This document shows, piece after piece, positions 44,580 through 54,338 of a stretch of 64,000 nt of DNA. Numbering within the stretch: the first letter of the stretch is position 1; every line of letters starts with the position of its first letter. This stretch comes from an uncultured Lachnospiraceae bacterium (lineage in GTDB: Bacteria; Bacillota; Clostridia; Lachnospirales; Lachnospiraceae), in contig CANRMI010000002.1 in NCBI GenBank assembly GCA_947631685.1, forward strand, positions 1-64,000, in the 5' to 3' direction. A program made the position numbers and the translations under genes. Below the pieces are notes generated by a model. That model did not search any database. It worked only from the letters and a program-made list of their open reading frames with translations, and was not told where the DNA came from.

Positions 44580-46921
44580 GTTTTTGCGGTCCTCGTCTTT
44601 CTTTCATATATGCCGCAGACTGCCACCAGTGCGGCGCACTGCAGCAAAACGGCAAATATCGCGCTCAGGTTTTCGTTGTTTCGGAAGATAAAAAGTTCAT
44701 TGCCCCAGAGAAGAGCATTGAAGAAGTACCCTTTTAGGAAGGAAAGGCCCAGCAGCCGTAAAATGCAAGGCAGAACTATCACAAGCCCGCAGAAGAGAAC
44801 GGTCTTTAGATAATCCTTAAAAAACGCCATTGCCCTCACGGAGATAAGTACGGCCAGCGCGATTCCCAGAAGCCGCAGAACGCCTATCAGTGCCAGCGCT
44901 TCCCACAGGCGCCAGCCGTGAAAATGCGCCGCAAACGCGTCCAGGTTCGCCATATCCTGAAAAATCCCATAGGCTCCGAACTGCCGTAAAATGCGGGCAG
45001 CGTCTCCCGCATAAAGAATAAATAAGGGGAGTGCCGTTATCAGCAGATATACCCGGAACTGCACCCGCATAAGCGTTTGGCGCCCGCGGGGGGAGGTCCG
45101 CACCAGGTCCGCCGCCCCTTTTCTGTATTCCGCCCATGAAAAATAGGGAAGAAAGATGGAAAGGATTATGGCTGTGGCCAATACGCCCATGTCGCCTTTG
45201 GCATTATGGCTTGCGCCCAGCAGGTACAGATACCCGGTTTCATACAAAAATACACCGTTTCCACCGTTGCTTACGATACGGTTATACTGTGCCTCTGCCT
45301 GCTGAAAGGCAGCCTGCTTGATCAGCAGAGTTTCCAGATAATTGCGCAGAACAGGATTGTCCTCTTCCTGAAGCGCCTCCAGCAGAGTATCCACCCTCTC
45401 AAAAAAGACACGCTCTTCTTCCAGAAATCTTTCTTTTTCTTCCGTCAGGGGGCCGTTCAGCTGCTTCATATATTCCATGTAATAGTGCTCCTGTATGGAT
45501 AAATTCATATCGGAAGCGGTAAGATAATACCAACTGCCAAGTATGGCGATGGCAGACAGGGGATATATCAGTTTCCCGGACAGGAGGAGCTTCTTTAATT
45601 CCAGAACCGTAAGAGGGTGTCTTTTGCTTCGGGGTTTCCCGGTCCGGATTTTCCCGGATCGGACAAAACGCAGCCGCTTCCGGCGGGCAGTTCTTCCGTA
45701 TAACAGGCTTCCGGCGGGCAGGATGAAGAAAAGAATACACAGGGCGGCGGCCGCGACTATCTGGATGTTTTCTACAGGATGTCCGAAAAACGGAACCACC
45801 CGGTACGTCAAAAGCAGGGCGGCACTGTGGGAAAACATCAGGGGATTCAGACAGAAAAGCCAGCCCGCATTCCCGTTTATTTCGCCGTTTTGCAGCCAGA
45901 GCGCCGCCAGCAGACATACGGAAGCAATCCCGATAAGCAGGGAAATATTCTTTTTTACCACGCAGGCTGCCGCGCTAACCAGCAGTACCAGCAGATACAA
46001 AAGCAGGCACTTAAGCAGGAAAGTCAGAAGAACTGCCTGCAGGGTGGTGAGGTTCCAGTGGCAGGACTCAAATCCTGCGGTCATCTGAATGGGAGCGTTC
46101 CAAGCTGCCCCGCCCATCCATTGCAAAAGAAACCATAAAAGCGCGCCCTCATAAAGCGCCGTTACGGCTGCCGTACAGACAAAGATGACGGCTGCTTTGG
46201 CAAACCAGAAGCGGCCGCGGCCCCGGAGCGTCGTACCGGTCAACTCCCCGTAGCCTTTTTCTTTTTCGTCCGTGAACAAAAGCATGACGACAGTCAACAG
46301 AAACAGGGCACCGAAGCTTTCCATAACCCGGTTCTGCAGAAATACGCTTATCGGAATATTGGGGAGCCATTCGTCCCCAAAAGGCTTTAGATCCGCATAA
46401 TCCACCATGGCCTTTTCTCTGGTCTTAGTCACATAGGGATCCTCTTCAAACAGAGCAATACCGGAAAGAGCGGAAGTTCCCTGTTGTATGTGCAGCAGCC
46501 AATCCTGGTAGCCGGCCGCAATTTCCGCCTCCTGCGATATGCGGCGGAGAGCCGCACGATCCAGATTGATCTGAATAAAATGCTCGCTGGACAGATCGCT
46601 TGCGTCATATCCTGCTTCCCCAAGGCTTTGCGTCAGTGCTTCCTCTACAGGCTGTCCCTGCCGGAAAGATAGATATAAGGCGGAGATCTGCTCCAGTCTT
46701 TTCACCTGCGTTTCCGCCTGTTCCCGCACCTGCAGGACGGGCATTTCCGCATATTGACGAGTCAGATACAAATACCGCTCAAGGTTGATGCCGGTATTGG
46801 AAAACTGCTGTTCTGTAAAGAGTACGCTGACCCAGAGCCCCACTCCAAGAAGCAGGACAAACCATACCAATATCCACTTTCTGGTCATTACCCGGCGAAA
46901 CTCCAAAACCGCCAGTTTCAA
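44576..46921 (-). CDS. Large ABC-2-type permease with two tandem permease halves
   Basis: 781 aa; two halves each with TM1, large extracytoplasmic loop and core TMs; stop/start overlap with ATPase gene. Confidence 0.8.
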   Translation of the reverse strand: MKLAVLEFRRVMTRKWILVWFVLLLGVGLWVSVLFTEQQFSNTGINLERYLYLTRQYAEMPVLQVREQAETQVKRLEQISALYLSFRQGQPVEEALTQSLGEAGYDASDLSSEHFIQINLDRAALRRISQEAEIAAGYQDWLLHIQQGTSALSGIALFEEDPYVTKTREKAMVDYADLKPFGDEWLPNIPISVFLQNRVMESFGALFLLTVVMLLFTDEKEKGYGELTGTTLRGRGRFWFAKAAVIFVCTAAVTALYEGALLWFLLQWMGGAAWNAPIQMTAGFESCHWNLTTLQAVLLTFLLKCLLLYLLVLLVSAAACVVKKNISLLIGIASVCLLAALWLQNGEINGNAGWLFCLNPLMFSHSAALLLTYRVVPFFGHPVENIQIVAAAALCILFFILPAGSLLYGRTARRKRLRFVRSGKIRTGKPRSKRHPLTVLELKKLLLSGKLIYPLSAIAILGSWYYLTASDMNLSIQEHYYMEYMKQLNGPLTEEKERFLEEERVFFERVDTLLEALQEEDNPVLRNYLETLLIKQAAFQQAEAQYNRIVSNGGNGVFLYETGYLYLLGASHNAKGDMGVLATAIILSIFLPYFSWAEYRKGAADLVRTSPRGRQTLMRVQFRVYLLITALPLFILYAGDAARILRQFGAYGIFQDMANLDAFAAHFHGWRLWEALALIGVLRLLGIALAVLISVRAMAFFKDYLKTVLFCGLVIVLPCILRLLGLSFLKGYFFNALLWGNELFIFRNNENLSAIFAVLLQCAALVAVCGIYERKTRTAKT

Positions 46922-46935
46922 ACAGTCACCTCCAC

Positions 46936-48546
46936 TCAGGGTGTATTGCCGCTGTTGAGTGCCGCTATCAGCTCCTGGTATCCGGCGTCGTACAACAGCT
47001 TTTTAACGTTTTCCAGGCGTGAGCCGGTATCCTCGCCGTAATACCCCCGGAATACCAGCAGATTGTCTTCCATGATCTCCCTGCACGCCTGATACTTCAG
47101 CGCCAGCTCTTCGTCTGAAAAAGCGCAGGGACTGCTGTATGCCAGCCCGAAATCCACACCGTAGTTCAAATCCTCAAATTCGCGGTTAAACTGCTCTTCA
47201 CTGGCGGCGTTCAGGAACCTTCTGTCAAATTCATACCCCAGTCCGCCCGCGTACCCTGCGGAGCGGAAGATGATGCGCTCGTCCTCCCACTGGTAATGAT
47301 AGTGCTCTATGCCGCAGTATAAAAGCCGCATCAGTGTGGTGTCTGTCTTCAACAGCGTGAGCAGATCCAGACAGGCATCCGGGACGGCCGTATCCCGGTT
47401 GATGACCAGGATGTTGGAATTGACGTCTTCCGTGATATATGCCGGTACCTGCGGTACGCAGTAGGCGCAGGTCATTCTTACACCTTCTGCGGCCATCTCG
47501 TAGCGAGCAGAGCTCGTGTTGATTTCCGCCAGTTCAAAGAGCGGGTACAGGTACTCTTCCCATCGCGCCTCTTCCGCCAGTGCCTCCTCTTCGGAAAGCC
47601 CCCAATCCCGGAGCGCTTCGGGAGAATAGAGTATATGGCCCTCCGCCCGCCACCGGCCCAGCAGCCGGTAAAAATCCATCCATGCATCGTCCTCCAGAAC
47701 GTTCACTGCTTCCAGACCCTCCTCTTCATGGCGGATCGCGAAGATCTCTCCATAGTTCTCCAGACCGAAAAGGGAGGAAAGCAAGGGGTTTTCCGGCAGG
47801 AGTGCTAAGCGCAGAGGCAGGATCCCCGCCTCTTCCATACGGGAAAATTCCCCCTCCAGGTCCCGCAGGTCCCCTGTAAAACGCTCCCTGTCAAGGGACA
47901 GATACTCCGCTATCTGGGGATAGTAGTAGTACACCATCCTTTTGGCGGCTATGGGGTTGGAGGGGATGCCGTAGATCTGGCCATTCTCATCTTCCAGCTG
48001 CGCCCAGACCATCTCGTCATAACGGGCATATACCTTCTGGCCTTCGGGACTTTGGAGATAGTCCGTAAGATTCAGCACCTCGCCTGCCGCCACGGCGGCT
48101 TTGTAATCAAAGGTCATATACATATCCATGACCGTACCGTCCTGGGTGCGGGAAAACTGGTCGTCTAAATTGTAGCTGTTTAGAAAGTCATCAAGATTCA
48201 TGCCCACGATATGGAGGCAGTAATCCTTTCCCGCTTGGTGAAGATAGTGATTCGCCTCGTCTTCGATCAGCTGCAGATCGGGATCAATTTCTCCAGAAAA
48301 ACGTACAAACAGATTGATGGGAGTACTCTCCGCCCATTCGGAGCGCTCATAGTCCGGTGTCCATGTGATCTCCACGTTTCCGGCACAGGTGATAAAGTCG
48401 TCATGAAAGAGAGCAGCGGATTCCTCCGGCTCAGGAGCAGAAGGAATCCCGCTTTCCACAGAGGGTTCGGGATTCGGAGGGGAAGCACATGCGGCAAGGG
48501 ACGCGCACAGCAGGATGCAGTATATGATTTTCCGTGTCCGTTTCAT
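46936..48546 (-). CDS. Solute-binding-protein-like lipoprotein
   Basis: Lipobox SLAACASPP; central motifs resemble extracellular SBP family 1 (NLTDYLQSPEGQKVY...GIPSNPIAAKRMVYYYYPQ). Confidence 0.6.
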   Translation of the reverse strand: MKRTRKIIYCILLCASLAACASPPNPEPSVESGIPSAPEPEESAALFHDDFITCAGNVEITWTPDYERSEWAESTPINLFVRFSGEIDPDLQLIEDEANHYLHQAGKDYCLHIVGMNLDDFLNSYNLDDQFSRTQDGTVMDMYMTFDYKAAVAAGEVLNLTDYLQSPEGQKVYARYDEMVWAQLEDENGQIYGIPSNPIAAKRMVYYYYPQIAEYLSLDRERFTGDLRDLEGEFSRMEEAGILPLRLALLPENPLLSSLFGLENYGEIFAIRHEEEGLEAVNVLEDDAWMDFYRLLGRWRAEGHILYSPEALRDWGLSEEEALAEEARWEEYLYPLFELAEINTSSARYEMAAEGVRMTCAYCVPQVPAYITEDVNSNILVINRDTAVPDACLDLLTLLKTDTTLMRLLYCGIEHYHYQWEDERIIFRSAGYAGGLGYEFDRRFLNAASEEQFNREFEDLNYGVDFGLAYSSPCAFSDEELALKYQACREIMEDNLLVFRGYYGEDTGSRLENVKKLLYDAGYQELIAALNSGNTP

Positions 48547-48596
48547 AGAGAGTCCTCCTTTGAATCCATAATATTTTATATTTGTGAAGCAGATTT

Positions 48597-49715
48597 TTAA
48601 GGCATATTGCCTTCGGATATGTGGAAGTCATAACGGCCCTGAACCAAGTCTTCCCAGAGCAGATAGGCCACGCCGTCATTGCAGTTAAAAAAGACCTTAT
48701 CCCCGCACTTTCCGATAGGCGTCAGCCATCCCTCCTGCCTGTCCAGACGAGCCGTTACCTGCCAGTTGTCCAGAAAGATGAGCTCGTTGGTTGTATTCAC
48801 CGAGGTGGACAAAATCTGTCTGTCACCTATGATGACAAAGCTGCTCCAATCGTCTCCACCGGGAATGATTGCCGTCATGTCCGCCAGCGGCGTTATCTCT
48901 CGGGTATCCAGGTTAAACTCTGCCGCGGTGCCGTCCAGCACCAGTGTCATAACGCGGCCCTTCAGCGCCAGCGGCTCCAAAGTAAGCGGTTTTTCCCTTT
49001 CTAAGATAAGTTCCGACTCTCCCGTGGTGAGGTTCGTCCGGTAAAGCTGAGAGATAATGGGCACATTCTGCCAGCCGTCCATAAGCGTGCCGCTCTCTTT
49101 GTCGAAAAAATCGTTGAGGTCTATGTCACTGCATATATAGAGTGCGCAGCAATCGTCTCCCGAGAGATAATACCGCTGAAATGTCTGGACCGTGTGGCCG
49201 GAATCCGGCTGCGGCAGCTCCTCGCATTTCCCGTTGGACAGGTCAATCCGGCGGAACTGTACTTCCGTACTGTCACTTGCGGCGTCCCAGATTTCGCTGA
49301 TGTAGTAGAGGATGCCGCTGTCTAACTGAAGGCTGCGGTAAAATCCGTCACCCGTTTCCCCGATGTCACGCCGTTCCTCCCCGTAGGCATTGGCCCGGGA
49401 CAGGATACCCTGGTGAATCACATAGAGATCGCCGTCATAAAAAAACGCCCGGGACAGACCATCTGCCCCCCAGAACGCGCCGCAGGAGGAATCGTTATGG
49501 AGACAGCCGGGTTTGTTGCAGAGATACATCCATTGGCAGGTTTCCGCACTGAAAAAATGCAGATAGCCGTAGCCGTCAAATTTTAAGGCGCCGGAGGGGG
49601 ATATGTTGTAACTGCCAAAGAATTCCGTGGTCTCCTTAAGTTCCTGTTCTCCGGCACCGCAGCCGGTAAATACCAGCAGGAAAAGAAGCAGGACACTGCC
49701 CAAATATATCTTCAA
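48597..49715 (-). CDS. Beta-propeller-like lipoprotein (DUF5050-like)
   Basis: LLVFTGCGAGEQELKE lipobox; repeated ...CQWMYLCNKPGCLHNDSSCGAFW..., LYVI/LYYI repeats. Likely TTG start at 49715, 7 nt after GGAGG. Confidence 0.6.
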   Translation of the reverse strand: MKIYLGSVLLLFLLVFTGCGAGEQELKETTEFFGSYNISPSGALKFDGYGYLHFFSAETCQWMYLCNKPGCLHNDSSCGAFWGADGLSRAFFYDGDLYVIHQGILSRANAYGEERRDIGETGDGFYRSLQLDSGILYYISEIWDAASDSTEVQFRRIDLSNGKCEELPQPDSGHTVQTFQRYYLSGDDCCALYICSDIDLNDFFDKESGTLMDGWQNVPIISQLYRTNLTTGESELILEREKPLTLEPLALKGRVMTLVLDGTAAEFNLDTREITPLADMTAIIPGGDDWSSFVIIGDRQILSTSVNTTNELIFLDNWQVTARLDRQEGWLTPIGKCGDKVFFNCNDGVAYLLWEDLVQGRYDFHISEGNMP

Positions 49716-49816
49716 ACAGACACCTCCATTCAGCCAGAAAAGGCTTGCTCTATAATTATGAGGGAAATATGTAGTCAAAGAAAGTAGAAGAGAAGCAGAA
49801 TACATCCCCTATTTAT

Positions 49817-49857
49817 ATTCTGACACCATTGTAACATGACGAGAAAAATTCTGTCAA
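49817..49857 (-). promoter_or_regulatory. Promoter of ABC-2/lipoprotein operon with TGACAGAA / TGTCAGAA boxes
   Basis: Minus strand TTGACA (49852-49857), 18 nt, TACAAT (49828-49833), then TGTCAGAAT (49817-49825). Confidence 0.65.
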
Positions 49858-49903
49858 TACAAAGCGGATAGCGACAGCGTTTGCGCAAAGATTGCCCCTT
49901 GAC

Positions 49904-49956
49904 AGTTCGGGTTTTGCCTGCTACAATAAGAAACAGATGTTGCAAAACAATAGTTT
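49904..49956 (+). promoter_or_regulatory. Promoter and candidate operator of TetR-ABC cassette
   Basis: TTGACA-17-TACAAT (to 49927); imperfect palindrome AAAC-N3-TGTT-N4-AACA-N3-GTTT at 49931-49956. Confidence 0.6.
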
Positions 49957-49979
49957 CCGATTATAGTGAGGATAAATGT

Positions 49980-50555
49980 ATGCCGCCAAAATGTAAATTT
50001 ACAAAGGAAGAAATCGTGAAAGCCGCGTTAGACTTGACACGGGAAGAAGGGATTGACGCGCTTACGGCAAGGGCGTTAGGGGCAAAGCTGGGTTCCTCTG
50101 CAAAACCGATCTTTACCGTTTTTGAAAATATGGAGGAAGTGCAGTCGGAGGTCCGGAAAGCGGCGAAAGCGTTATATGCCGGCTATATCCAGGAGGGGCT
50201 TTCCCAGGAGATCGCATTTAAGGGCGTAGGAACGCAGTATATCTTATTTTCCATAAAGGAGCCCAAACTGTTTCAGCTTCTCTTTATGGCGGAACAGCCG
50301 CAGAAACCGCCGGTCAAAAGCATTCTGCCAATCATTGATGAGAACTATCCGCAGATCCTTTCTTCCGTACAAAACGGATACGGTCTGGAGGAAGCCGAAG
50401 CCGAACGCCTTTATCGTCACCTGTGGATATACACCCACGGAATTGCGGCGCTCTGCGCGACAAATATGTGTTCCTTTACCGCCGGGGAGATCAGCGGGAT
50501 GATGACCGAGGTTTGCAGGAGTCTGCTGAAAGAAATCAAAAGCGATAAAGCATAA
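49980..50555 (+). CDS. TetR/AcrR family regulator
   Basis: MPPKCKFTKEEIVKAALDLTREEGIDALTARALGAKLGSSAKPIFTVFENMEEV. Confidence 0.88.
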   Translation: MPPKCKFTKEEIVKAALDLTREEGIDALTARALGAKLGSSAKPIFTVFENMEEVQSEVRKAAKALYAGYIQEGLSQEIAFKGVGTQYILFSIKEPKLFQLLFMAEQPQKPPVKSILPIIDENYPQILSSVQNGYGLEEAEAERLYRHLWIYTHGIAALCATNMCSFTAGEISGMMTEVCRSLLKEIKSDKA

Positions 50556-50639
50556 ATTCTGCATAAGGAGATGAGAGATGAAGAAAATCATTTTCTTAAA
50601 TTTTGTGAACAAAGAAGCCGTGAGGAGGAGCAAAGCAAA

Positions 50640-51332
50640 ATGATTGCAATATCAAACATTACAAAATCTTATGGAACCGGTGGAAATAAAAATCAAGTGC
50701 TGAAAGGTATCAGCCTGCAGATTGCCGATAGGGATTTCATCGTAATTTTAGGGGCGTCGGGTTCTGGGAAATCCACCTTTTTGAATGTCATATCAGGGCT
50801 GGAGCGTCCAGACAGTGGAAGCGTTGTATATGGAACAAGCGACATCACAAAACTGACCGATGAAAAACTAACGCGGTTCCGCAGGGACAATATTGGATTC
50901 ATCTTTCAGCAGTATTATCTTCTGCCGAACATGACAGTGGAGAAGAATGTACGGATGGGAGCCGACCTTACCGGCAATCGGGAATACAGGGAGATGATAA
51001 ACGCTGTAGGGCTTGAAGATAAAACAGGGAAATATCCCGGTGAGCTTTCTGGTGGGGAACAACAGAGGGTTTCCGTTGCCCGCGCGCTTGCGAAAAAGCC
51101 TAAAGTGCTGTTTTTGGACGAGCCGACAGGTGCATTGGATGAACGGACCGGCCGGCAGGTGCTCGATTATATCTGCAGACTGCATAAGGAATATAGCTTT
51201 ACCATTGTCATGGTGACGCACAACCAGAACATAGCGGAAATGGCAAATACGGTTGTAAAAATGAACAGCGGGAACATAGCGGAGGTTTATACGAACGAAA
51301 GGCGAAAGACCGCTTATGAGATTGGGTGGTGA
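50640..51332 (+). CDS. ABC transporter ATP-binding protein (MacB/LolD family)
   Basis: [57 protein letters not shown]. Confidence 0.95.
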   Translation: MIAISNITKSYGTGGNKNQVLKGISLQIADRDFIVILGASGSGKSTFLNVISGLERPDSGSVVYGTSDITKLTDEKLTRFRRDNIGFIFQQYYLLPNMTVEKNVRMGADLTGNREYREMINAVGLEDKTGKYPGELSGGEQQRVSVARALAKKPKVLFLDEPTGALDERTGRQVLDYICRLHKEYSFTIVMVTHNQNIAEMANTVVKMNSGNIAEVYTNERRKTAYEIGW

Positions 51333-51336
51333 TTGT

Positions 51337-52476
51337 ATGATAATAGGAATGAAAGACACCGCGAAATTGGTCGGCATATCTGTGATTGCGGGGTGTGCCG
51401 TTTTCGTGTGTACCTTGTTTTTGAATTACAATATTGACATTGCGGCAATAAAAGGGGAAATTACAACAGAAGCCGGTATGGCAATGTATCAGGCACAGGT
51501 TTCAACGGGAAAGGTTACGGCTTCCGTTTCGGGTGGGTGTCTGGTACTCACATCCGTCGTGATGCTTCTGTTCTATGTCAAGAATTATATAGATACGCAC
51601 AGCAAAGAGCTTGGGATATTGAAAGCGCTTGGGTATTCCGGTCTGAAGATCGCGAAGCACTTTTGGGTGTTTGGACTGAGCGTTTTTGTGGGGTGTATCT
51701 TTGGATATGTGTCGGCTTTTTTCTATCTGCCGTCGTTCTACGATCTGCAAAATGCTGAACAGCTTTTCCCTGAAATAAAGGCGCAGCTTCATCCTCTTTT
51801 GGCGTTCTTTTTGATTGGCGTACCCGCTATCGGTTTTTCAATCTTAGCGGTAATCTATGCTTGTTTGCGGCTGCGGCACCCTGTCCTCGATCTGTTAAAA
51901 GAAAAGCGTGGGTATAAGATAAAAGTAAACAGGGGAGTAACAAAGGACAGGCCATTCCTGAAAGATTTAGCGGGAAGCACGCTCAGGGAAAGAAAGACGC
52001 TTGTGTTTTTCGTCGCGTTTTCGGCATTTTGTTTCTCGGCAATGGTGCAGATGTCAATGTCCATGGAGAAGCTTTCCAGTAAAACGATGGCGGTCATGAT
52101 AATAGTGATAGGTTTGATCTTAGCCTTTATGACGTTATTTCTCTCGCTCTCAAGCGTAGTAAAGGGAAACACAAAAACCATCGCTATGATGAGAGTATTT
52201 GGTTATAAATACAGTGACTGCAGCCGGGCTGTTCTCGGAGGCTACAGACCATTTTCTTATGTTGGATTTGTAATTGGCACACTCTATCAGTATGTGCTGT
52301 TAAAAATTATGGTAGGGATCGTATTTGCGGATATAGACAATATGCCCGAATACAGCTTTGATTTTAAAAAGTGCGCGGTTACATTTGTTTTATTTATCCT
52401 TACCTATGAAATCGTGATGTACAGTTACGCTCAGCGGATAAAGAGATTGCCGCTGAAAAGCGTCATGCTGGAGTGA
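51337..52476 (+). CDS. FtsX-family ABC permease, compact form
   Basis: YIDTHSKELGILKALGYSGLKIAKHFWVFG FtsX signature; two sets of TMs; overlaps with ATPase ORF end. Confidence 0.88.
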   Translation: MIIGMKDTAKLVGISVIAGCAVFVCTLFLNYNIDIAAIKGEITTEAGMAMYQAQVSTGKVTASVSGGCLVLTSVVMLLFYVKNYIDTHSKELGILKALGYSGLKIAKHFWVFGLSVFVGCIFGYVSAFFYLPSFYDLQNAEQLFPEIKAQLHPLLAFFLIGVPAIGFSILAVIYACLRLRHPVLDLLKEKRGYKIKVNRGVTKDRPFLKDLAGSTLRERKTLVFFVAFSAFCFSAMVQMSMSMEKLSSKTMAVMIIVIGLILAFMTLFLSLSSVVKGNTKTIAMMRVFGYKYSDCSRAVLGGYRPFSYVGFVIGTLYQYVLLKIMVGIVFADIDNMPEYSFDFKKCAVTFVLFILTYEIVMYSYAQRIKRLPLKSVMLE

Positions 52477-52486
52477 GAAACCATTC

Positions 52487-53023
52487 TTAAAATCCGTAAT
52501 CCACAATTTTCCAGCCGCCGTTTTCACGAACCATATAGTAACCGTATCCGCTGAAAAGGGGCACCTCGATCTCACCGGAGGTTTTCATGTTTTCCGGGGT
52601 ATCTTCCGCAAACCGCAGATCAAACGCGCAGGGCAGATAAATCATCTTTTTGCCTGCGAGCGCTTCCGGCCGTGATTCACTGTCGGAGGGAACCTGTCTT
52701 GCGGAGGTCTGCTCATCATACTGGCACTGAAAGTCTTCGTATACGTAAAAGCTGCTGGTATCTTCATAGAGCTGCCGTACACGCTCCGGATCGTTTCCAT
52801 GCATTTCCATATGATAATCGGAAAGAGTGTTCATGACAAAGTCGATATTTCCCGAATGCAATGCGTCTACGTAGGCGCATAAGGTATTCTCAGCGTCAGC
52901 GACATCTTTTTTGGTCAGTCCGTTGGAATCGGTGAAAACAGCGTAGGAACAGTAGAGGAAGCCGCCTCCCCCAAGCAGCAGGATAAACAGAGCGATAAGA
53001 GCGATCATATAACGTTTCTTCAT
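52487..53023 (-). CDS. Hypothetical membrane-anchored NTF2-like protein
   Basis: N-terminal TM MKKRYMIALIALFILLLGGGGF; ENTLCAYVDALHSGNIDFVMNTLSDY...GGWKIVDYGF resembles NTF2-like folds. Confidence 0.5.
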   Translation of the reverse strand: MKKRYMIALIALFILLLGGGGFLYCSYAVFTDSNGLTKKDVADAENTLCAYVDALHSGNIDFVMNTLSDYHMEMHGNDPERVRQLYEDTSSFYVYEDFQCQYDEQTSARQVPSDSESRPEALAGKKMIYLPCAFDLRFAEDTPENMKTSGEIEVPLFSGYGYYMVRENGGWKIVDYGF

Positions 53024-53068
53024 ACGAAAATCCTCCATATTGGTGATTGAGCGGGAAATCGGGTTACA

Positions 53069-53108
53069 TTCTGACATCAGTATAGCAGAGCGGGAAGATT
53101 TCTGTCAA
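53069..53108 (-). promoter_or_regulatory. Promoter with same two-box layout as 49817-49857
   Basis: Minus strand TTGACA (53103-53108), 18 nt, TATACT (53079-53084), then TGTCAGAA (53069-53076). Confidence 0.65.
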
Positions 53109-53248
53109 TAAATAAGTTAATACTGAGAAAGTAAGCAGTATTCTTCAATACGCAATTTCAGATACTTATGCAAATCTCAACTTATGCGGCAGCTTCTGTC
53201 TTTCTGACAGCCATTTTTGTGGCCCGCACATTTCTAAAAGGATTTTCT

Positions 53249-54316
53249 ATGAAACAAAAACACACTTCTTCAAAGCACATCTCAAACTGCTCTAATTCCG
53301 CGGACATTATCGTATTCCGTGAGCTGCTTGATAACGCGCAGGGTACGCTTCCCGTTTCCATGACAAATGATTATCTTTTCCGGGCTCTCATGCAGCGTTC
53401 GCCGCATACCCTATCCGCTCTCCTGAGCGCGCTTCTCCACTTAAACCCGGACGACATTACACAGGTCACCATCCTGAATCCCATTGAACTGGGGGAAACC
53501 ATCCGTGACAAAGAATTTCTTCTGGATATAAAATTGGAATTAAACCGGCGCTCCCATATCAACCTGGAAATGCAGGTCATCAATGAAAAGGACTGGCCGG
53601 AACGTTCCCTCTGCTATCTCTGTCGTACCTTTGACGACTTAAACCGCGGGGAGGATTATTTGGAAATACGTCCCGCCGCTCAAATAGGAATTCTCAATTT
53701 CACTCTTTTTCCCGACTCTCCTGAATTTCTCTCCAACTACTATCTTATGAACGCGAAAAATCACAAAATTTATAGTGACAAATTCCGGCTGACTGTGTTA
53801 GACTTAACGCAAAGAAACCTTGCCACTGATGAAGATATCTTTTATCTGACTGATATATGGGCCGCTTTCTTTCACGCCGCCACATGGGAGGAATTGAAAA
53901 TGCTCGCAGATCAAAACACCAGTTTACTGGAAGCCGCATATACCGTCCGCCAGCTTACCATGGAAGACAAGATACGTCTGGAATGCAGTGCCAGAGAGGA
54001 CTATCTGCGCCGTGAAGCCACCAAAGCCAAGCGGTATGCCCAAGGGGAAGCTGCACTGCAGAAGCTGGAACAGGTAGAAGCCAAGATAAAGCAGGCTGAA
54101 GCTAAAGTAAAGCAGACAGAGGCGGAAATGAAGCAGGCAGAAACCAAAATGAAGAAGACTGAAGCCAAAATGAAGCAGGCAGAAACTAAGATGAAGAAGA
54201 CTGAAGCCAAGATGAAACAGACTGAAGCCAAGATGAAGCAGACTGAAGCGGAAAGAGAACGGCTTCAGCGGCTTCTGGAAAAACACGGCATTGACATCCA
54301 TGAGGAATTAACATAG
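53249..54316 (+). CDS. Rpn/PD-(D/E)XK nuclease family protein with heptad-repeat C-terminus
   Basis: NDYLFRALMQRSPHTLSALLSALLHLNPDDITQVTILNP...DIKLELNRRSHINLEMQV (PD-(D/E)XK core); long coiled coil. Confidence 0.82.
   Translation: MKQKHTSSKHISNCSNSADIIVFRELLDNAQGTLPVSMTNDYLFRALMQRSPHTLSALLSALLHLNPDDITQVTILNPIELGETIRDKEFLLDIKLELNRRSHINLEMQVINEKDWPERSLCYLCRTFDDLNRGEDYLEIRPAAQIGILNFTLFPDSPEFLSNYYLMNAKNHKIYSDKFRLTVLDLTQRNLATDEDIFYLTDIWAAFFHAATWEELKMLADQNTSLLEAAYTVRQLTMEDKIRLECSAREDYLRREATKAKRYAQGEAALQKLEQVEAKIKQAEAKVKQTEAEMKQAETKMKKTEAKMKQAETKMKKTEAKMKQTEAKMKQTEAERERLQRLLEKHGIDIHEELT
54080..54247 (+). repeat. 21-bp x8 in-frame tandem repeat
   Basis: AKIKQAE AKVKQTE AEMKQAE TKMKKTE AKMKQAE TKMKKTE AKMKQTE AKMKQTE, exactly 168 nt. 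Confidence 0.92.
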
Positions 54317-54338
54317 CCTCTATACAAATGGTAAAATA

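Noticed and set aside
54080-54247. Possible CRISPR or minisatellite array
   Set aside because: Units are 21 bp, contiguous with no spacers, and stay in frame as heptads; this is a coding repeat.
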